A stretch of 64,000 bases of DNA from Microbacterium oleivorans (GCF_013389665.1 NZ_CP058316.1:1736001-1800000); one strand, 5' to 3'; counted from the stretch's first letter, positions 1 to 9,584 are shown. Made by a program: numbers and translations. The notes: generated from the sequence alone by a model not told the origin.

Positions 1-160
1 GCTCGGACCGTTCGGGGCGAAGTCGATGAGCGAGTCGCCCTACAACCCCGTCGCGCCCGCGATCGGCAACGCGATCGCCCGCGCCCTCGGGCACCGGCCC
101 CACGAGCAGCCCTTCAGCCGGGATCGGGTCTGGCGGCTGGCTCAGCGCGACCCCCGCTGA
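1..160 (+). CDS. Xanthine dehydrogenase-type molybdopterin-binding subunit, C-terminal end (partial)
   Basis: Open frame entering from the left edge (first full codon at position 2) and ending in TGA at 158-160; about 52 residues are visible. The segment GAKSMSESPYNPVAPAIGNAI-like (read from KSMSESP to IGNAI) matches the conserved C-terminal stretch of xanthine dehydrogenase/aldehyde oxidase molybdenum subunits, where a Glu/Ser-rich loop precedes PAxxNAI. Family members oxidise hypoxanthine/xanthine to urate, which fits the urate-degrading genes downstream on both strands. Only the tail is present, so substrate cannot be judged; another molybdenum hydroxylase is possible. Confidence 0.75.
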   Translation, partial: LGPFGAKSMSESPYNPVAPAIGNAIARALGHRPHEQPFSRDRVWRLAQRDPR

Positions 161-180
161 GCAGCGACGCATCGGAAGCC

Positions 181-196
181 GTCACAGCATCGAAAC
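181..196 (+). promoter_or_regulatory. GlnR-type nitrogen-control box
   Basis: GTCAC-agcatc-GAAAC matches exactly the actinobacterial GlnR half-site pair gTnAC-n6-GaAAC. A weaker second pair follows in phase at 203-219 (GCGAC, then GAAAT one base off). It sits about 115 nt upstream of the ABC importer operon. Binding by GlnR is inferred; no glnR gene is in the window. Confidence 0.55.
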
Positions 197-220
197 ACGA
201 GCGCGACGCTGACCGAAATA

Positions 221-238
221 TTCAAGCAATAGCTTCAA
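221..238 (+). promoter_or_regulatory. 18-bp dyad operator, purine-locus type
   Basis: TTCAAG-CAATAG-CTTCAA: 6-nt arms matching at five of six positions around a 6-nt spacer. The same geometry (AAG-N6-nTTnA core) recurs at 11034, 13389, 13441 and 15702, each in a promoter of this locus. Likely target of one of the two XRE-cupin regulators (inference). Confidence 0.5.
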
Positions 239-311
239 GCCAGCACCTCCCCGCAGCGGCATCCGTGCACCCGCGCTGCGTTCCTGCACCCGCACACCCG
301 AAGGAGAACCG

Positions 312-1421
312 ATGCCCGTTCCGCGCATCCGGAAACACCGCCTCGCCGCGACGCTGGCCACCGCCGCCGTCGCCGCCCTCGCCCTCTCGGCCTGCTCGAC
401 GAACGCCGCCGAACCCGGCGCCTCGGGCTCCGACGACTCCGCCTCGTTCGGCGAGATCAGCGTGCAGTACTCGTGGATCAAGAACGAGGAGTTCGCCGGC
501 GAGTTCTACGCCTACGAGAACGGCTACTACGACGAAGCCGGCTTCGACGAGGTCATCGGAATCTCCGGACCCGACACCGGTGTCGCGAAGCTGCTGTCGG
601 GCACCGTGCAGGTCGCGCTCTCGGACGCCGCCTCGGTGGGCGCCGCGGTCGCCGAGGAGGAGGCCCCGCTGAAGATCATCGGCGCGACCTTCCAGAAGAA
701 CCCCTTCACGATCCTCTCGCTCGCGGACGGCGGCAACATCACGTCGCCGCAGGACCTCATCGGCAAGACGATCGGCGTCCAGGACTCCAACGCCTCGGTG
801 TTCGCGGCCCTGCTCAACGCCAACGACATCGACCCCAGCCAGGTCACCGTCGTGCCCGTCGACTTCGACCCGACCCCGCTCATGGACGGCCAGGTCGACG
901 GCTTCATGGCCTACCTCACCAACGAGGCGCTGACCGTCGAGCTCGCCGGCTACGAGATCACCAACCTCTCGTACGCCGAGAACGGCGTGCCCTACGTCGC
1001 CGAGACCTTCACCGTCACCGACCAGTACCTCGCCGAGAACGAGGAGCTCCTCAAGGAGTTCCTCATCGCCGAGATCAAGGGCTGGACCCAGGTGTTCCAG
1101 CAGCCCGTCGACGACACCGTCAGCCTGGTGCAGAAGTACTACAACCAGGCCGCCGAGGAGTCGGAGGACGGCCTCGAGGCCGTGTTCGGCGCCCTCGACC
1201 CCGAGAAGACGACGGCCGGCATCGCCGCGCAGAACCTGCTCATCTCGACCGAGGAGACCGAGGCGAACGGCCTGTTCACCATCTCGGACGACCTGAAGCA
1301 GCAGACGGTCGACTCGCTCGCCGCCGCCGGCTGGGAGGTCTCGGTCGACGACCTGTTCGACACCACCATCATCGACGAGATCTACGACGAGAACCCGGAG
1401 CTGCTGAACTACCTCCCGTGA
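312..1421 (+). CDS. NitT/TauT-family ABC importer, substrate-binding lipoprotein
   Basis: A 369-residue lipoprotein that captures the substrate outside the membrane for the importer encoded just downstream. It has a typical lipoprotein signal (Arg/Lys-rich start, hydrophobic stretch, lipobox LSAC with Cys28). The mature part resembles periplasmic-binding-protein type II folds of the NitT/TauT/SsuA/ThiY group ([20 protein letters not shown] region, then a [17 protein letters not shown] hinge). The ATG has a good ribosome site (GAAGGAG, 300-306). The gap to the ATPase gene is 22 nt, so SBP, ATPase and two permeases form one operon. Location and shared operators with the purine genes suggest a purine, ureide or hydantoin-like ligand, but the substrate cannot be read from sequence. 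Confidence 0.85.
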   Translation: MPVPRIRKHRLAATLATAAVAALALSACSTNAAEPGASGSDDSASFGEISVQYSWIKNEEFAGEFYAYENGYYDEAGFDEVIGISGPDTGVAKLLSGTVQVALSDAASVGAAVAEEEAPLKIIGATFQKNPFTILSLADGGNITSPQDLIGKTIGVQDSNASVFAALLNANDIDPSQVTVVPVDFDPTPLMDGQVDGFMAYLTNEALTVELAGYEITNLSYAENGVPYVAETFTVTDQYLAENEELLKEFLIAEIKGWTQVFQQPVDDTVSLVQKYYNQAAEESEDGLEAVFGALDPEKTTAGIAAQNLLISTEETEANGLFTISDDLKQQTVDSLAAAGWEVSVDDLFDTTIIDEIYDENPELLNYLP

Positions 1422-1443
1422 GTTCGGACGCTTCCTCCATCAC

Positions 1444-2265
1444 ATGACACACGACGACACCCGGGATGCCGGTGCCCCTCGCGGCACCGGCATCCTGATC
1501 GACGGCCTCAGCAAGACCTTCAGCACCGGCCGCGGCCGGTCGGTGACGGCCCTGCAAGACACCCACCTCCACACCGACAAGGGCTCGTTCCTCGCCCTGC
1601 TCGGCCCCTCGGGGTGCGGCAAGTCCACCATCCTGCGGATCCTCGCCGACCTCGAGAACCCGACCGCGGGCGAGGTCCGCGTCGACGGCAAGACACCCCA
1701 CGAGCTGCGCCGCGACCACGAGCTGGGCATCGCCTTCCAGGACCACGCCCTGCTCCCCTGGCGCAGCGTGCTGGCCAACATCCGCCTGCCCTTCGAGATC
1801 GCTGGCCGCACACCCGACAAGGCCTACATCGATGAGCTCATCGCGCTCGTCGGGCTCACCGGCTTCGAGAAGGCGAAGCCTGCGCAGCTGTCGGGCGGGA
1901 TGCGGCAGCGCGTCTCGATCGCGCGTGCGCTGGCGCTCAAGCCGTCGGTGCTGCTGCTCGACGAGCCGTTCGGCGCGCTCGACGACATGACGCGGCAGAA
2001 CCTCAACCTCGAGCTGCTGCGCATCTGGACCGAGAAGCCAGCGACGACGCTGCTGGTCACCCACGGCATCTCCGAGGCGATCTTCCTCTCCGACCAGGTC
2101 GCGGTCATGTCGCCGCGTCCCGGCCGCGTGGTGGAGATCATCGACGTCGACCTGCCGCGCCCGCGCACGCCCGAGATGATGCGGACCCCCGAGTTCCACG
2201 CGCTGGTCGACCGCGCGTCCGAGCTGCTGTTCGGCAGCGACGGCCGCGCCGACGCGGAGTCGTGA
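1444..2265 (+). CDS. NitT/TauT-family ABC importer, ATPase
   Basis: Cytoplasmic ATP-hydrolysing subunit, 273 residues. Walker A is GPSGCGKST (about residues 56-64), Q-loop [11 protein letters not shown], signature [15 protein letters not shown], Walker [13 protein letters not shown], and H-loop VTHGISEA. The motif order and the LPWR after the Q-loop are typical of SsuB/TauB/ThiZ-like ATPases. The stop overlaps the GTG start of the first permease (GTGA). The start was taken at the ATG 22 nt after the SBP gene; it is followed by a short unconserved leader of about 20 residues. Confidence 0.9.
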   Translation: MTHDDTRDAGAPRGTGILIDGLSKTFSTGRGRSVTALQDTHLHTDKGSFLALLGPSGCGKSTILRILADLENPTAGEVRVDGKTPHELRRDHELGIAFQDHALLPWRSVLANIRLPFEIAGRTPDKAYIDELIALVGLTGFEKAKPAQLSGGMRQRVSIARALALKPSVLLLDEPFGALDDMTRQNLNLELLRIWTEKPATTLLVTHGISEAIFLSDQVAVMSPRPGRVVEIIDVDLPRPRTPEMMRTPEFHALVDRASELLFGSDGRADAES

Positions 2266-3071
2266 TGCGCCGCGCCGGAATGCCCACCTGGCTCGCGGGC
2301 GTCATCGGCGCCGTCGTGCTGATCGGCGCCTGGTGGCTGCTGTCGGTCACGGCGTTCTCGCCGCCCGAGGGCACGACCTTCACCCCCGTCCCCTCGCCGT
2401 TCACCGTGTTCGAGACCATCGTCCGCGACGGTCTCGCGCCGTACTGGACGGTGTTCCAGGTCACGATCGGCGAAGCGATGATCGGCTACGCGTGGGGCAA
2501 CGCCATCGCGCTCCTCCTCGCGTCGACGGTGCTGCTCCTCCCCCGCCTCGAAGTCGTCGTCACCCAGATCGCCGTCGTCAGCTACTGCCTGCCCGTCGTC
2601 GCCGTCGGCGGCATCGCGATCGTCGTGCTCGGCGGGGCCAAGCGCGCCGGCGACCCGAGCGCGACCGCGATCTTCCTCGCGGCGCTCGCGGTCTTCTTCA
2701 CCACCGTCGTCGGGGCGCTCCTCGGGTTCAAGGCCGCCGACAAGGCGTCGCTCGACGTCGTGCGCGTGTACGGCGGATCGCGGTGGACGCAGCTGCGCAA
2801 GGTGCGCCTCATCGCCGCCGCCCCCGCCATCCTGAACGCGCTGCAGATCGCGGTGCCGAGCGCCTTCCTCGGGGCGATCCTCGGCGAGTACATGGGCGCC
2901 ATCGACCGGGGCGTAGGCATCACCCTCATCAAGCTGCAGGGCGACCTCGACTCGCCCCGCGTGTGGGCGGTGTTCCTGCTGTCGGCCATCGTCGCCCTCA
3001 TCGGGTACGCGGCCCTCGGCCTCGTCGCGCGTCTCGTGACGCCGTGGGTCTCGGGGAGGTCGGCCGCATGA
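2262..3071 (+). CDS. NitT/TauT-family ABC importer, permease 1
   Basis: Integral membrane permease of 269 residues with about six hydrophobic segments (first at about residues 9-28) and an EAA-type loop in the C-terminal half ([19 protein letters not shown], about residues 168-186). The start is ambiguous between GTG 2262, overlapping the ATPase stop, and ATG 2265 one codon later. Its stop overlaps the ATG of the second permease, so the pair is translationally coupled and probably forms a heterodimeric channel, as the two are only moderately similar. Confidence 0.88.
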   Translation: MMRRAGMPTWLAGVIGAVVLIGAWWLLSVTAFSPPEGTTFTPVPSPFTVFETIVRDGLAPYWTVFQVTIGEAMIGYAWGNAIALLLASTVLLLPRLEVVVTQIAVVSYCLPVVAVGGIAIVVLGGAKRAGDPSATAIFLAALAVFFTTVVGALLGFKAADKASLDVVRVYGGSRWTQLRKVRLIAAAPAILNALQIAVPSAFLGAILGEYMGAIDRGVGITLIKLQGDLDSPRVWAVFLLSAIVALIGYAALGLVARLVTPWVSGRSAA

Positions 3072-3871
3072 TCGTCGCCATCCGCCGCTCGCTCGGCCGC
3101 TCCTTGATCAACGCCCTCGCGACCGTGCTCATCGTGCTCGCGCTGTGGTGGGCCGTGGTCAACCTCACGGGCATCTCGACCTACGTCGCCAAGGGACCCG
3201 CCGAGGTGTGGGAGTTCCTGTTCACCGCCGATGACGCCGCCGAGAACCGCATGGACCTCTGGCCGCTCATCGGCCAGACCGTGCAGGACGCCGCTCTCGG
3301 CTTCGGGGTCGGCATGCTCGTCGCGCTCCTGCTCGCCGTGGCGTTCTCGCTGTCGAAGGCGATCGAGGCGGGGGTCATGCCGCTCGCGCTGCTGCTCCGC
3401 TCGGTGCCGCTCGTGGCCATCGCGCCGGTGATCATCCTGATCACGGGCCGCGGCACCGCGGCATCCGTCGCCGTCATCGGCTCGATCGTCGTGCTCTTCC
3501 CCGCTCTCGCCTCGATCCTGTTCGGACTCAGCCGCGCGTCGAAGGAGAGCCTCGACCTCGTGCACGTCTACGGCGGCGGGCGACTGGCCCAGCTGCGCAA
3601 GGTGAGCGTGCCGGGCGCGCTGCCCTCGCTCTTCGCCGCCGCGCGCGTCTCGGTGCCGGGAGCGGTCACCGGCGCGCTGCTGGCGGAGTGGCTGTCGACG
3701 GGTCAGGGCATCGGGGGCATGATCGTGAAGTTCACCGCGACCGCCCGTTTCGACGACCTGTGGGCCTCGGTGGCCATCATCACCCTGCTGACGCTCGTGC
3801 TCTACAACCTCGTGCAGATCGTCGAGACGCTCGTCCTGACCCGCATGGGCATGACGACCTCGGTCGCCTGA
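3068..3871 (+). CDS. NitT/TauT-family ABC importer, permease 2
   Basis: Second permease, 267 residues, starting at the ATG inside the stop of permease 1 (ATGA overlap). It has about six membrane segments and an EAA-type loop (YGGGRLAQLRKVSVPGALPS) nearly matching that of permease 1, so the two are duplicated homologues. It ends the importer operon; 54 nt later the convergent amidohydrolase gene ends. Family members import nitrate, sulfonates, thiamine precursors, riboflavin or pyrimidines; the purine context is the only hint to the substrate here. Confidence 0.88.
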   Translation: MIVAIRRSLGRSLINALATVLIVLALWWAVVNLTGISTYVAKGPAEVWEFLFTADDAAENRMDLWPLIGQTVQDAALGFGVGMLVALLLAVAFSLSKAIEAGVMPLALLLRSVPLVAIAPVIILITGRGTAASVAVIGSIVVLFPALASILFGLSRASKESLDLVHVYGGGRLAQLRKVSVPGALPSLFAAARVSVPGAVTGALLAEWLSTGQGIGGMIVKFTATARFDDLWASVAIITLLTLVLYNLVQIVETLVLTRMGMTTSVA

Positions 3872-3925
3872 CCCCAGGCGGCCGGGCGCGGCTCCCGGGG
3901 TCCAGGCTGCAGCCGCAGGAGGGGG

Positions 3926-5305
3926 TCAGTGGGGGTGGGTGGGGCGGCGGCGCGCGACCTCGGCGAGGGTCTCGTGCAGGCGTGCGGACGCCTCGGCGGC
4001 CAGGGGATTGGTCGACGCCCCGCGATCGTCGACCAGGACGCCGCCGACGTACACCCGCGACAGGTTGCGCGGGCTCATCGCGAGGACGTAGCTGCGCACC
4101 GGGTGCCAGAGCGGGCCGACGTCGGGCCGCCGTGGATCGACGACCACGAAGTCGGCCAGCTTGCCCACCTCGAGCGAGCCGACCCGATCCGCGACACCCA
4201 TGATCTCGGCCGCGCCGAGGGTGTGCAGCCGCAGCACCTGCTCGGGCATCATCGCGAGCGGGTCCTGCAGGCGCGCCCGCTGCTGATAGATGCCCATGCG
4301 CATGTTCTGCCAGGGATCCGAGACATCCGTGCAGGCCTGGTCGTCGAGGCCGATGCCCACCGGCATCCCCTTCGCGAGCATCTCGGGCACCTGGGCCGTG
4401 CCGGACGCCAGGCGACCGTTCGAGGCCGGTTGCCACGACATCGCCGCACCGCCCGCCACGGCCTCGTCGATGATCTCGGGGGTGGTCTGGATGAAATGAC
4501 CGAACACGAGTCCGAGTCCGAGTGCACCGGCATCCCGGTACTGCGCGAACTTCGACCGCTGGTGCTCCACCGCCTCGGGCGATTCGAGGAAGTGCGCCTG
4601 GTTCGTCACGCCGTACCGGCGCATCGCCTCGACCTCGAGCCACGCCGCGTCCTCGCGCGGCGACCACTGCACCTGACCCATGATCGACGCCCCGAGCGCG
4701 TAGTCGGGGTCCATCGATCGCGTGTGCGCGACGGATGCGGCGAAGCGCGCGAAGACGTCGTCGTCGGAGCCGACGGTGACATCCATGCCGATCGCGTCGA
4801 CGAAGCGGATGCCGGCATCGCGCGTTCCGTCGGCCTGGCGCGTGTGATATTCCAGATCGCGCATACGAGCGTTGCCGACGCGCTTGCCGTCGACCATCGA
4901 CTCCCACGACTGCTGCGGGTCGGTGAAGTTGTAGGCGGTCGTCACGCCGTTCGAGAGGAAGTCGAGCGCTCCGTGCAGGGTTGACCAGTACACGTCGTCC
5001 GCGGTCATGTGCGCGGTGGTGCCGAGCATGGCGTCGCACCATCCGTAGAGGGTCTCGCCGACGCCGAGTCCGCGCAGGCCGGACGTGAACAGGTGGGAGT
5101 GACTCGAGACGAAGCCGGGCGCGACGAACGAGCCGGCGGCATCGAGGGTCTCATCGGCGGTCGTGCCCGCAGGCGGGTCTCCGGCGCCGATGGCGGCGAT
5201 GCGCCCGTCATCGCCGACGAGCATCCAGCCCTCTTCGAGGTAGCCGGGATCCTCCGTGCCGGCGGGCATCGTGATGAGGCGGGCGTGGGTCACGAGCAGG
5301 CGCAT
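3926..5305 (-). CDS. Amidohydrolase, guanine/cytosine/8-oxoguanine deaminase group (COG0402)
   Basis: A 459-residue cytosolic metal-dependent hydrolase of the TRZ/ATZ/SsnA group, which deaminates purines, pyrimidines or triazines. Metal ligands are visible: HSH at residues 69-71, a later His in NQAHFLES, a His in VFGHFIQTT, and Asp in GIGLDDQACTD. The C-terminal strand VGSLEVGKLADFVVVDPRRP is the usual composite beta-sandwich return. Length fits the family (about 440-470). The gene is last in the minus-strand catabolic block but has its own apparent promoter. In this setting a purine-ring or 8-oxoguanine-type deaminase feeding xanthine or urate is plausible; the exact substrate is not readable. 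Confidence 0.8.
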   Translation of the reverse strand: MRLLVTHARLITMPAGTEDPGYLEEGWMLVGDDGRIAAIGAGDPPAGTTADETLDAAGSFVAPGFVSSHSHLFTSGLRGLGVGETLYGWCDAMLGTTAHMTADDVYWSTLHGALDFLSNGVTTAYNFTDPQQSWESMVDGKRVGNARMRDLEYHTRQADGTRDAGIRFVDAIGMDVTVGSDDDVFARFAASVAHTRSMDPDYALGASIMGQVQWSPREDAAWLEVEAMRRYGVTNQAHFLESPEAVEHQRSKFAQYRDAGALGLGLVFGHFIQTTPEIIDEAVAGGAAMSWQPASNGRLASGTAQVPEMLAKGMPVGIGLDDQACTDVSDPWQNMRMGIYQQRARLQDPLAMMPEQVLRLHTLGAAEIMGVADRVGSLEVGKLADFVVVDPRRPDVGPLWHPVRSYVLAMSPRNLSRVYVGGVLVDDRGASTNPLAAEASARLHETLAEVARRRPTHPH

Positions 5306-5311
5306 ACCGAC

Positions 5312-5317
5312 ACGCTA
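5312..5317 (-). promoter_or_regulatory. -10 element, leaderless promoter of the amidohydrolase gene
   Basis: On the minus strand TAGCGT is followed by 6 nt and then the ATG at 5305, with no Shine-Dalgarno sequence between. This is the TAnnnT-N6-start layout seen repeatedly in the window. Confidence 0.45.
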
Positions 5318-5394
5318 GCGAGTCCATGTTTCGCCCTCGGGTCAGCGATATTGCGCCCCGCGCGGGCTCGCCGGAAGCGGTCGCGCGCGAGGTG

Positions 5395-6702
5395 TCAGGC
5401 CGTGGCGCGCCGGTCCGCGGCGAGGTGCAGGACCGACTCCGCGAGGGCCCGGATGCCGCGGGCGACGTCGGCGGCGGTGACATCCTCGTCGGGGTGGTGG
5501 CTGATGCCGTCGGGGTTGCGGAGGAACAGCATCCCGATGTCGGTGAGGCCGCCGAGGGCCATCCCGTCGTGCCCGGCACGGCTGAAGATCGCGGGCGGCT
5601 CGTCGGTCACGTCGGCCGTCGCACGGATGCCCTCACGGACGACGTCCTGCAGCAGCGGCGCGCACGCGACGGCAGCGGCGTTGTGGATCTCGCGGTGCTG
5701 CCAGCGCAGGCCCCGCCGGCCCATGATCTCGTCGAGCTCGCTCGTGAGCCGTCGCCAGACCCGGTCGCGCTCACCGTCGAACTCGCCGCGCAGGTCGAGG
5801 GAGAACTGCACCTCGCCGGGCACGATGTTGACCCCGCCGGGGAACGCCTCGAACTGCCCGACCGTCCCGATGATGTGGTGCTCGGCCCGGCAGATCCGCT
5901 CGACCGCGAGCGCCGCCTCGGAAGCGCCGAGGAGGGCGTCGCGGCGCATGTCGTAGGGAGTGCCGCCCGCGTGGCGGGCCTCGCCTTCGACCGTGAGCAG
6001 GAACCGGCGGGCCGACGCGATCGACGACACCACCGCCAGCGATTCGCCCCGCCGGTGCAGCTCGGGTCCCTGCTCGATGTGCGCCTCGAGGTATCCGACG
6101 AGCTCGTCCGGGCGGCGGGCCGCCTCGCCGACCCGGCCGGGGTCGAGCCCGAACTCGCGGAAGGCCTGGGCCAGGGTCGTCCCGTCGGCGTCGGCGAGGT
6201 CCCACCATCCGCCGTCCCAGACGCCGCCGACGGCCGACGACCCGAGCAGCGCCTTTCCGAAGCGCGTGCCCTCCTCGTCCCAGAAGGCGGTGACCTCGAG
6301 CGCGAACGGCAGCGGCGACCGCCACGACGAGCCGTCGTCGGCGGCGGGCTCGCGCAGCATCCGCACGACCTCGATCCCCATCAGGACCCCGACGATGCCG
6401 TCGTACCGTCCCGCGTCCGACACCGTGTCGAGATGCGACCCGATCATGAGCGCGGGGTCGTCGCCGCCGGTGTCGAGCCGGCCCACCTGGTTGCCGGCGG
6501 CGTCCTGGCGCGTGGTCATGCCGACCTCGCGCATCCACTCGGCGGCGAGACGGTTGACGCGCGCGTGCTCGGGCGAGAGGTACACGCGCTCGATGCGGTC
6601 GGGGGCCGCGCTGATGCGCGCGAGGTCGTCGCAGCGCGACATCACCCGTCGTGCCGCATCGGCGATGCGTTCGGGCGCCACGGCGAGCAGAGCGGATGCC
6701 AC
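5395..6702 (-). CDS. Allantoate amidohydrolase / N-carbamoyl amino-acid hydrolase family (M20)
   Basis: A 435-residue binuclear-metal hydrolase of the M20 hydantoinase/carbamoylase branch. Metal-binding motifs are GSHLDTV (His, Asp), YDGIVGV (Asp), DEEGTRFG (paired Glu) and, later, a C-terminal His in NPDGISHHPDEDV; the dimer-domain motif SRAGHDGMAL is also present. In this locus the natural substrate is allantoate, cleaved to ureidoglycine, CO2 and ammonia. The GTG start lies 3 nt after the transaminase stop, so it is the last gene of the allB operon. L-carbamoylases have the same signature, so allantoate specificity comes from context. Confidence 0.82.
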   Translation of the reverse strand: MASALLAVAPERIADAARRVMSRCDDLARISAAPDRIERVYLSPEHARVNRLAAEWMREVGMTTRQDAAGNQVGRLDTGGDDPALMIGSHLDTVSDAGRYDGIVGVLMGIEVVRMLREPAADDGSSWRSPLPFALEVTAFWDEEGTRFGKALLGSSAVGGVWDGGWWDLADADGTTLAQAFREFGLDPGRVGEAARRPDELVGYLEAHIEQGPELHRRGESLAVVSSIASARRFLLTVEGEARHAGGTPYDMRRDALLGASEAALAVERICRAEHHIIGTVGQFEAFPGGVNIVPGEVQFSLDLRGEFDGERDRVWRRLTSELDEIMGRRGLRWQHREIHNAAAVACAPLLQDVVREGIRATADVTDEPPAIFSRAGHDGMALGGLTDIGMLFLRNPDGISHHPDEDVTAADVARGIRALAESVLHLAADRRATA

Positions 6703-6705
6703 GGC

Positions 6706-7944
6706 TCACCGCCCCCGGTAGACGTCCGCCGCCGCCTCGACGCCGCCCGCGACCGGCACCGCGACGCCATAGCGACGCAGCACCGCCTCGAGGGCGGCGA
6801 GAGTGGTGAGCACGGCGTCCTGGCGGGCGTTGTAGCCCATCGTGCCGATGCGCCACACCCGTCCGTGGAGCGGGCCGAACGAGGTGCCGATCTCGATGCC
6901 GAAGTCGGCGAGCAGGGCGGCGCGCGCCTCGTCGCCGGGCACGCCCTCGGGGATCTCGACGGCGACGACGTTGTTCATCTTGTGCGCGACGTCGCCGAAG
7001 ACCGTGAGGCCGAGCGCCCGCACGCCGGCGAGCATCGCCGCGCCGGAGAGCCGGTGGCGTGCGATCACCTCGTCGCGACCCTCGGTGAGCAGCACCCGCG
7101 CGCATTCGCGCGCGCCGTAGAGCATCGATGTCGCCTCGGTGTGATGGTTGAGCCGGCGGGGTCCCCAGTAGTCGAGGATCATGCCCAGGTCGAAGTAGTT
7201 CGACCGCACGAAGTCGGTCGCAGCGGGGTCGCCGGGCTCGCGGATGCCGGCTTCGATGCGCGCACGAGAGCGCACGACCTCGACGGCACGCTCGCTGAGG
7301 GTGATCGGGGCGGACCCGCTGGGGCCGCCGAGGCATTTCTGCAGCCCGGCGGTGGCGGCGTCGAGCCCCCAGTCGTCGGCGTCGAACTCGTTGCCGCCGA
7401 GCGAGGCGGTCGCGTCGGAGTAGAACAGCACGCCGTGCTTCGCGCAGATCGCGCCGATCTCGTCGAGCGGCTGGTTCATGGTCGTCGAGGTGTCGCCCTG
7501 CACGAGCGCGAGGAGCGTCGGCTTGACCCGCACCACGGCCTCTTCGATCGCGGTGGGTGGGAAGACCTGTCCCCACTCGGCCTCGATCGTGTGCACCTCG
7601 GCGAGCGCGCGCTCCGCGATCTCGGCGAGCAGGTGCCCGAAGCGTCCGAAGACGGGCACGAGCACCCGGTCGCCGGGCCGGACGAGCGAGATGATCGCCG
7701 CCTCGATGCCGGCGCGGCTGGTGCCGTCGACGAGCAGCGTGGCGTCGTTGCGCGTGTTCCAGACGGCGCGGTAGAGCTCCTGCGTCTCGGTCATCGTCTG
7801 CGTCATGAACGGGTCGTACTGGCCGACGAGCGGCGCCGACATCGCGGTCAGCACGCTGGGGTAGGCCGAGATCGGTCCGGGGCCCATGAGCAGACGGGCG
7901 GGCGGGTCGATGGGTCCGGGAATCCGGACGGTCGGGTTCGTCAT
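6706..7944 (-). CDS. pucG: PucG-type (S)-ureidoglycine:glyoxylate aminotransferase
   Basis: A PLP-dependent aminotransferase of 412 residues in the alanine-glyoxylate/serine-pyruvate class V family. Seen: LLMGPGPISAYPSVL near the N-terminus, LVDGTSRAGIEAAI, SDATASLGGNEF (PLP Asp region) and the Schiff-base Lys in GLQKCLGGPSG. In Bacillus, PucG transfers the amino group of ureidoglycine to glyoxylate, giving oxalurate and glycine, a step right after allantoate amidohydrolase. Here the gene lies between the amidase and allantoate-amidohydrolase genes, overlapping the amidase stop by 4 nt, which supports that role over serine-pyruvate transamination. Confidence 0.8.
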   Translation of the reverse strand: MTNPTVRIPGPIDPPARLLMGPGPISAYPSVLTAMSAPLVGQYDPFMTQTMTETQELYRAVWNTRNDATLLVDGTSRAGIEAAIISLVRPGDRVLVPVFGRFGHLLAEIAERALAEVHTIEAEWGQVFPPTAIEEAVVRVKPTLLALVQGDTSTTMNQPLDEIGAICAKHGVLFYSDATASLGGNEFDADDWGLDAATAGLQKCLGGPSGSAPITLSERAVEVVRSRARIEAGIREPGDPAATDFVRSNYFDLGMILDYWGPRRLNHHTEATSMLYGARECARVLLTEGRDEVIARHRLSGAAMLAGVRALGLTVFGDVAHKMNNVVAVEIPEGVPGDEARAALLADFGIEIGTSFGPLHGRVWRIGTMGYNARQDAVLTTLAALEAVLRRYGVAVPVAGGVEAAADVYRGR

Positions 7945-9584
7945 GGGGTGTCCATCCGGGGGTCGAGGAGCGAGAAGAGGCGGCGCGCGAGCCGCACGAG
8001 AGCGAGGTCGGTGCCGGCGCGCGAGACGAGGCCGACGCCGACGGGCGCCGGTCCCAGCGGCGACGGCACGGTGAGCAGCGGCACCGAGATCGCGGGGAGC
8101 CCGGCGACGGCGGCGGGCGTCGTCATCCGCAGTGTGTCACGTCGCAGTGAGTCGAGCGCCTCGCCGCCGGCGGTGCGGGGCGGTGCGGCTCCCGGAACGG
8201 TCGGCAGCAGCAGCACCGCATGCTCGAGGACGGCACGCAGCCGGTCGGCGAGGGGGGCGAGCGCGGCGCGCGCCCGCTTCTCGTCGTCGAGCGTCACGGC
8301 GGCGGCGGAGCGGAAGCGGTCGGCGACGGCGGTTCCCGTCGCATCGGGATGCTGCGTGAGCCACTCGCCGTTGTTGCGCCAGGCCTCGGCGCCCTGCACG
8401 GTGCGGAACGCGTCGAGGTATTCGTCGAGGTCGCCGATCGCGACGTGCTCGACCGAGACCGCCGCGGACGCGAGGCGGTCGAGCAGGTCCGCGAACGCGC
8501 GACGGGTGTCGGGCTCGGCGGCGCCGACGATCTCGTCGGGCACGAGGAGGCGCGTCGGCAGGTCGTCGCCCGACTCGCCGAGCACGCTCTCGGTCGACTC
8601 CGACCCGGTGTAGCTGAGGCACCATCCGGCGACGCGCTCGAGCGTCGCCCCGTCGCGGGTCAGCCAGCCGACGGTGTCGAAGCTCTGCGCGAGGGGCAGC
8701 ATCCCCTGTCTCGGCACGAGGCCGTGCGTCGTCCGCAGGCCCCAGAGCCCCTGGTACGAGGCGGGCACCCGCACCGATCCGGCGGTGTCGGTCGCGAGGG
8801 CGACGTCGGCGTGCCCGGCCGCGACGGCGGATGCCGGCCCGCTCGACGAGCCGCCCGGGAGGGCGCCGGGCAGCGCGGCGTTCGGCGGGGTGCCGTAGTG
8901 GGCGTTGTCGCCGGCCACGGAGTACGCGAATTCGTCGGTGCGTGCGATGCCGCGCAGCGACGCGCCACCGCGCAGCAGGTCACCGACAGCCGGCGCCGTG
9001 GTCGTCTCGGCGCGGGCGGAGTCGAGGAAGGTCGGGTTGCCGGCTCCGATGCGATAGCCGCGGATCGCGAAGAGGTCCTTGACGGCGACGGTCAGCCCGG
9101 CCAGCGGGCCGTCCCACGCGCCCTGGTAGAGCGGGTCGCCGACCGTGCGCCAGATCGAGCGGTCGAACGCCTGCGGGCGCGGGGTCACGTGGGCGGCGGT
9201 GATGAGCCAGCGCCCGTCGATGCGCTGCCAGAGCTGGGTCTGCAGGCCGGTCCCGCCGGCGCCGTAGCGCGAGACCGCGATCAGCAGGGCGACATCGGGT
9301 GCGAGCGGCCGGTACTCGACCCGCTCGATCTCTCGCGCCGCGACCCCGCCGCGTGCCCCGCGGAAGGCGCTGATCGCGTCGTGGCCGACGAGCAGGCCCG
9401 CGGCATCCGCTCGCATCGTGCCGGGTCCGGGAGCGAACGCGGCGTCGAGCGCCGGGAGGTCGTTCTCGACGATGGCGCGCTCGTAGTCGGCGAACGCCGC
9501 CGCGAGATCGGCGGGCATGTCGACGGCCGGGCTGCCGTCGCCCGGGATGCCGTCGGCGGGCGACGTGGCGGCGGAGTCGGTCAC
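7941..9584 (-). CDS. Fusion of AtzH-like (NTF2-fold) domain and amidase-signature hydrolase
   Basis: 547 residues. The first 130 or so form an AtzH/HpxZ-like NTF2-fold domain (DYERAIVENDLPALDAAFAP; LWQRIDGRWLITAAHVTPRP). The rest is an amidase-signature enzyme with the catalytic Lys in VAVKDLF (about residue 168), cis-Ser in GGSSSGPASA (about 245) and nucleophile Ser in TDTAGSVRVPAS (about 264). In Klebsiella hpx clusters HpxY (amidase) and HpxZ (AtzH-like) are separate proteins of the same pathway, so this is a natural fusion. The likely substrate is an acylurea or oxalurate-type product of the PucG step (inference). GTG start at 9584 overlaps the allantoinase stop (GTGA). An allophanate-hydrolase role is an alternative. 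Confidence 0.78.
   Translation of the reverse strand: MTDSAATSPADGIPGDGSPAVDMPADLAAAFADYERAIVENDLPALDAAFAPGPGTMRADAAGLLVGHDAISAFRGARGGVAAREIERVEYRPLAPDVALLIAVSRYGAGGTGLQTQLWQRIDGRWLITAAHVTPRPQAFDRSIWRTVGDPLYQGAWDGPLAGLTVAVKDLFAIRGYRIGAGNPTFLDSARAETTTAPAVGDLLRGGASLRGIARTDEFAYSVAGDNAHYGTPPNAALPGALPGGSSSGPASAVAAGHADVALATDTAGSVRVPASYQGLWGLRTTHGLVPRQGMLPLAQSFDTVGWLTRDGATLERVAGWCLSYTGSESTESVLGESGDDLPTRLLVPDEIVGAAEPDTRRAFADLLDRLASAAVSVEHVAIGDLDEYLDAFRTVQGAEAWRNNGEWLTQHPDATGTAVADRFRSAAAVTLDDEKRARAALAPLADRLRAVLEHAVLLLPTVPGAAPPRTAGGEALDSLRRDTLRMTTPAAVAGLPAISVPLLTVPSPLGPAPVGVGLVSRAGTDLALVRLARRLFSLLDPRMDTP

Noticed and set aside
5326..8613. Very long plus-strand open frame (over 1,000 codons)
   Set aside because: It lies antisense to three well supported purine genes; its Arg/Glu/Val/Gly-rich sequence is the typical mirror of high-GC coding DNA and contains no motif.
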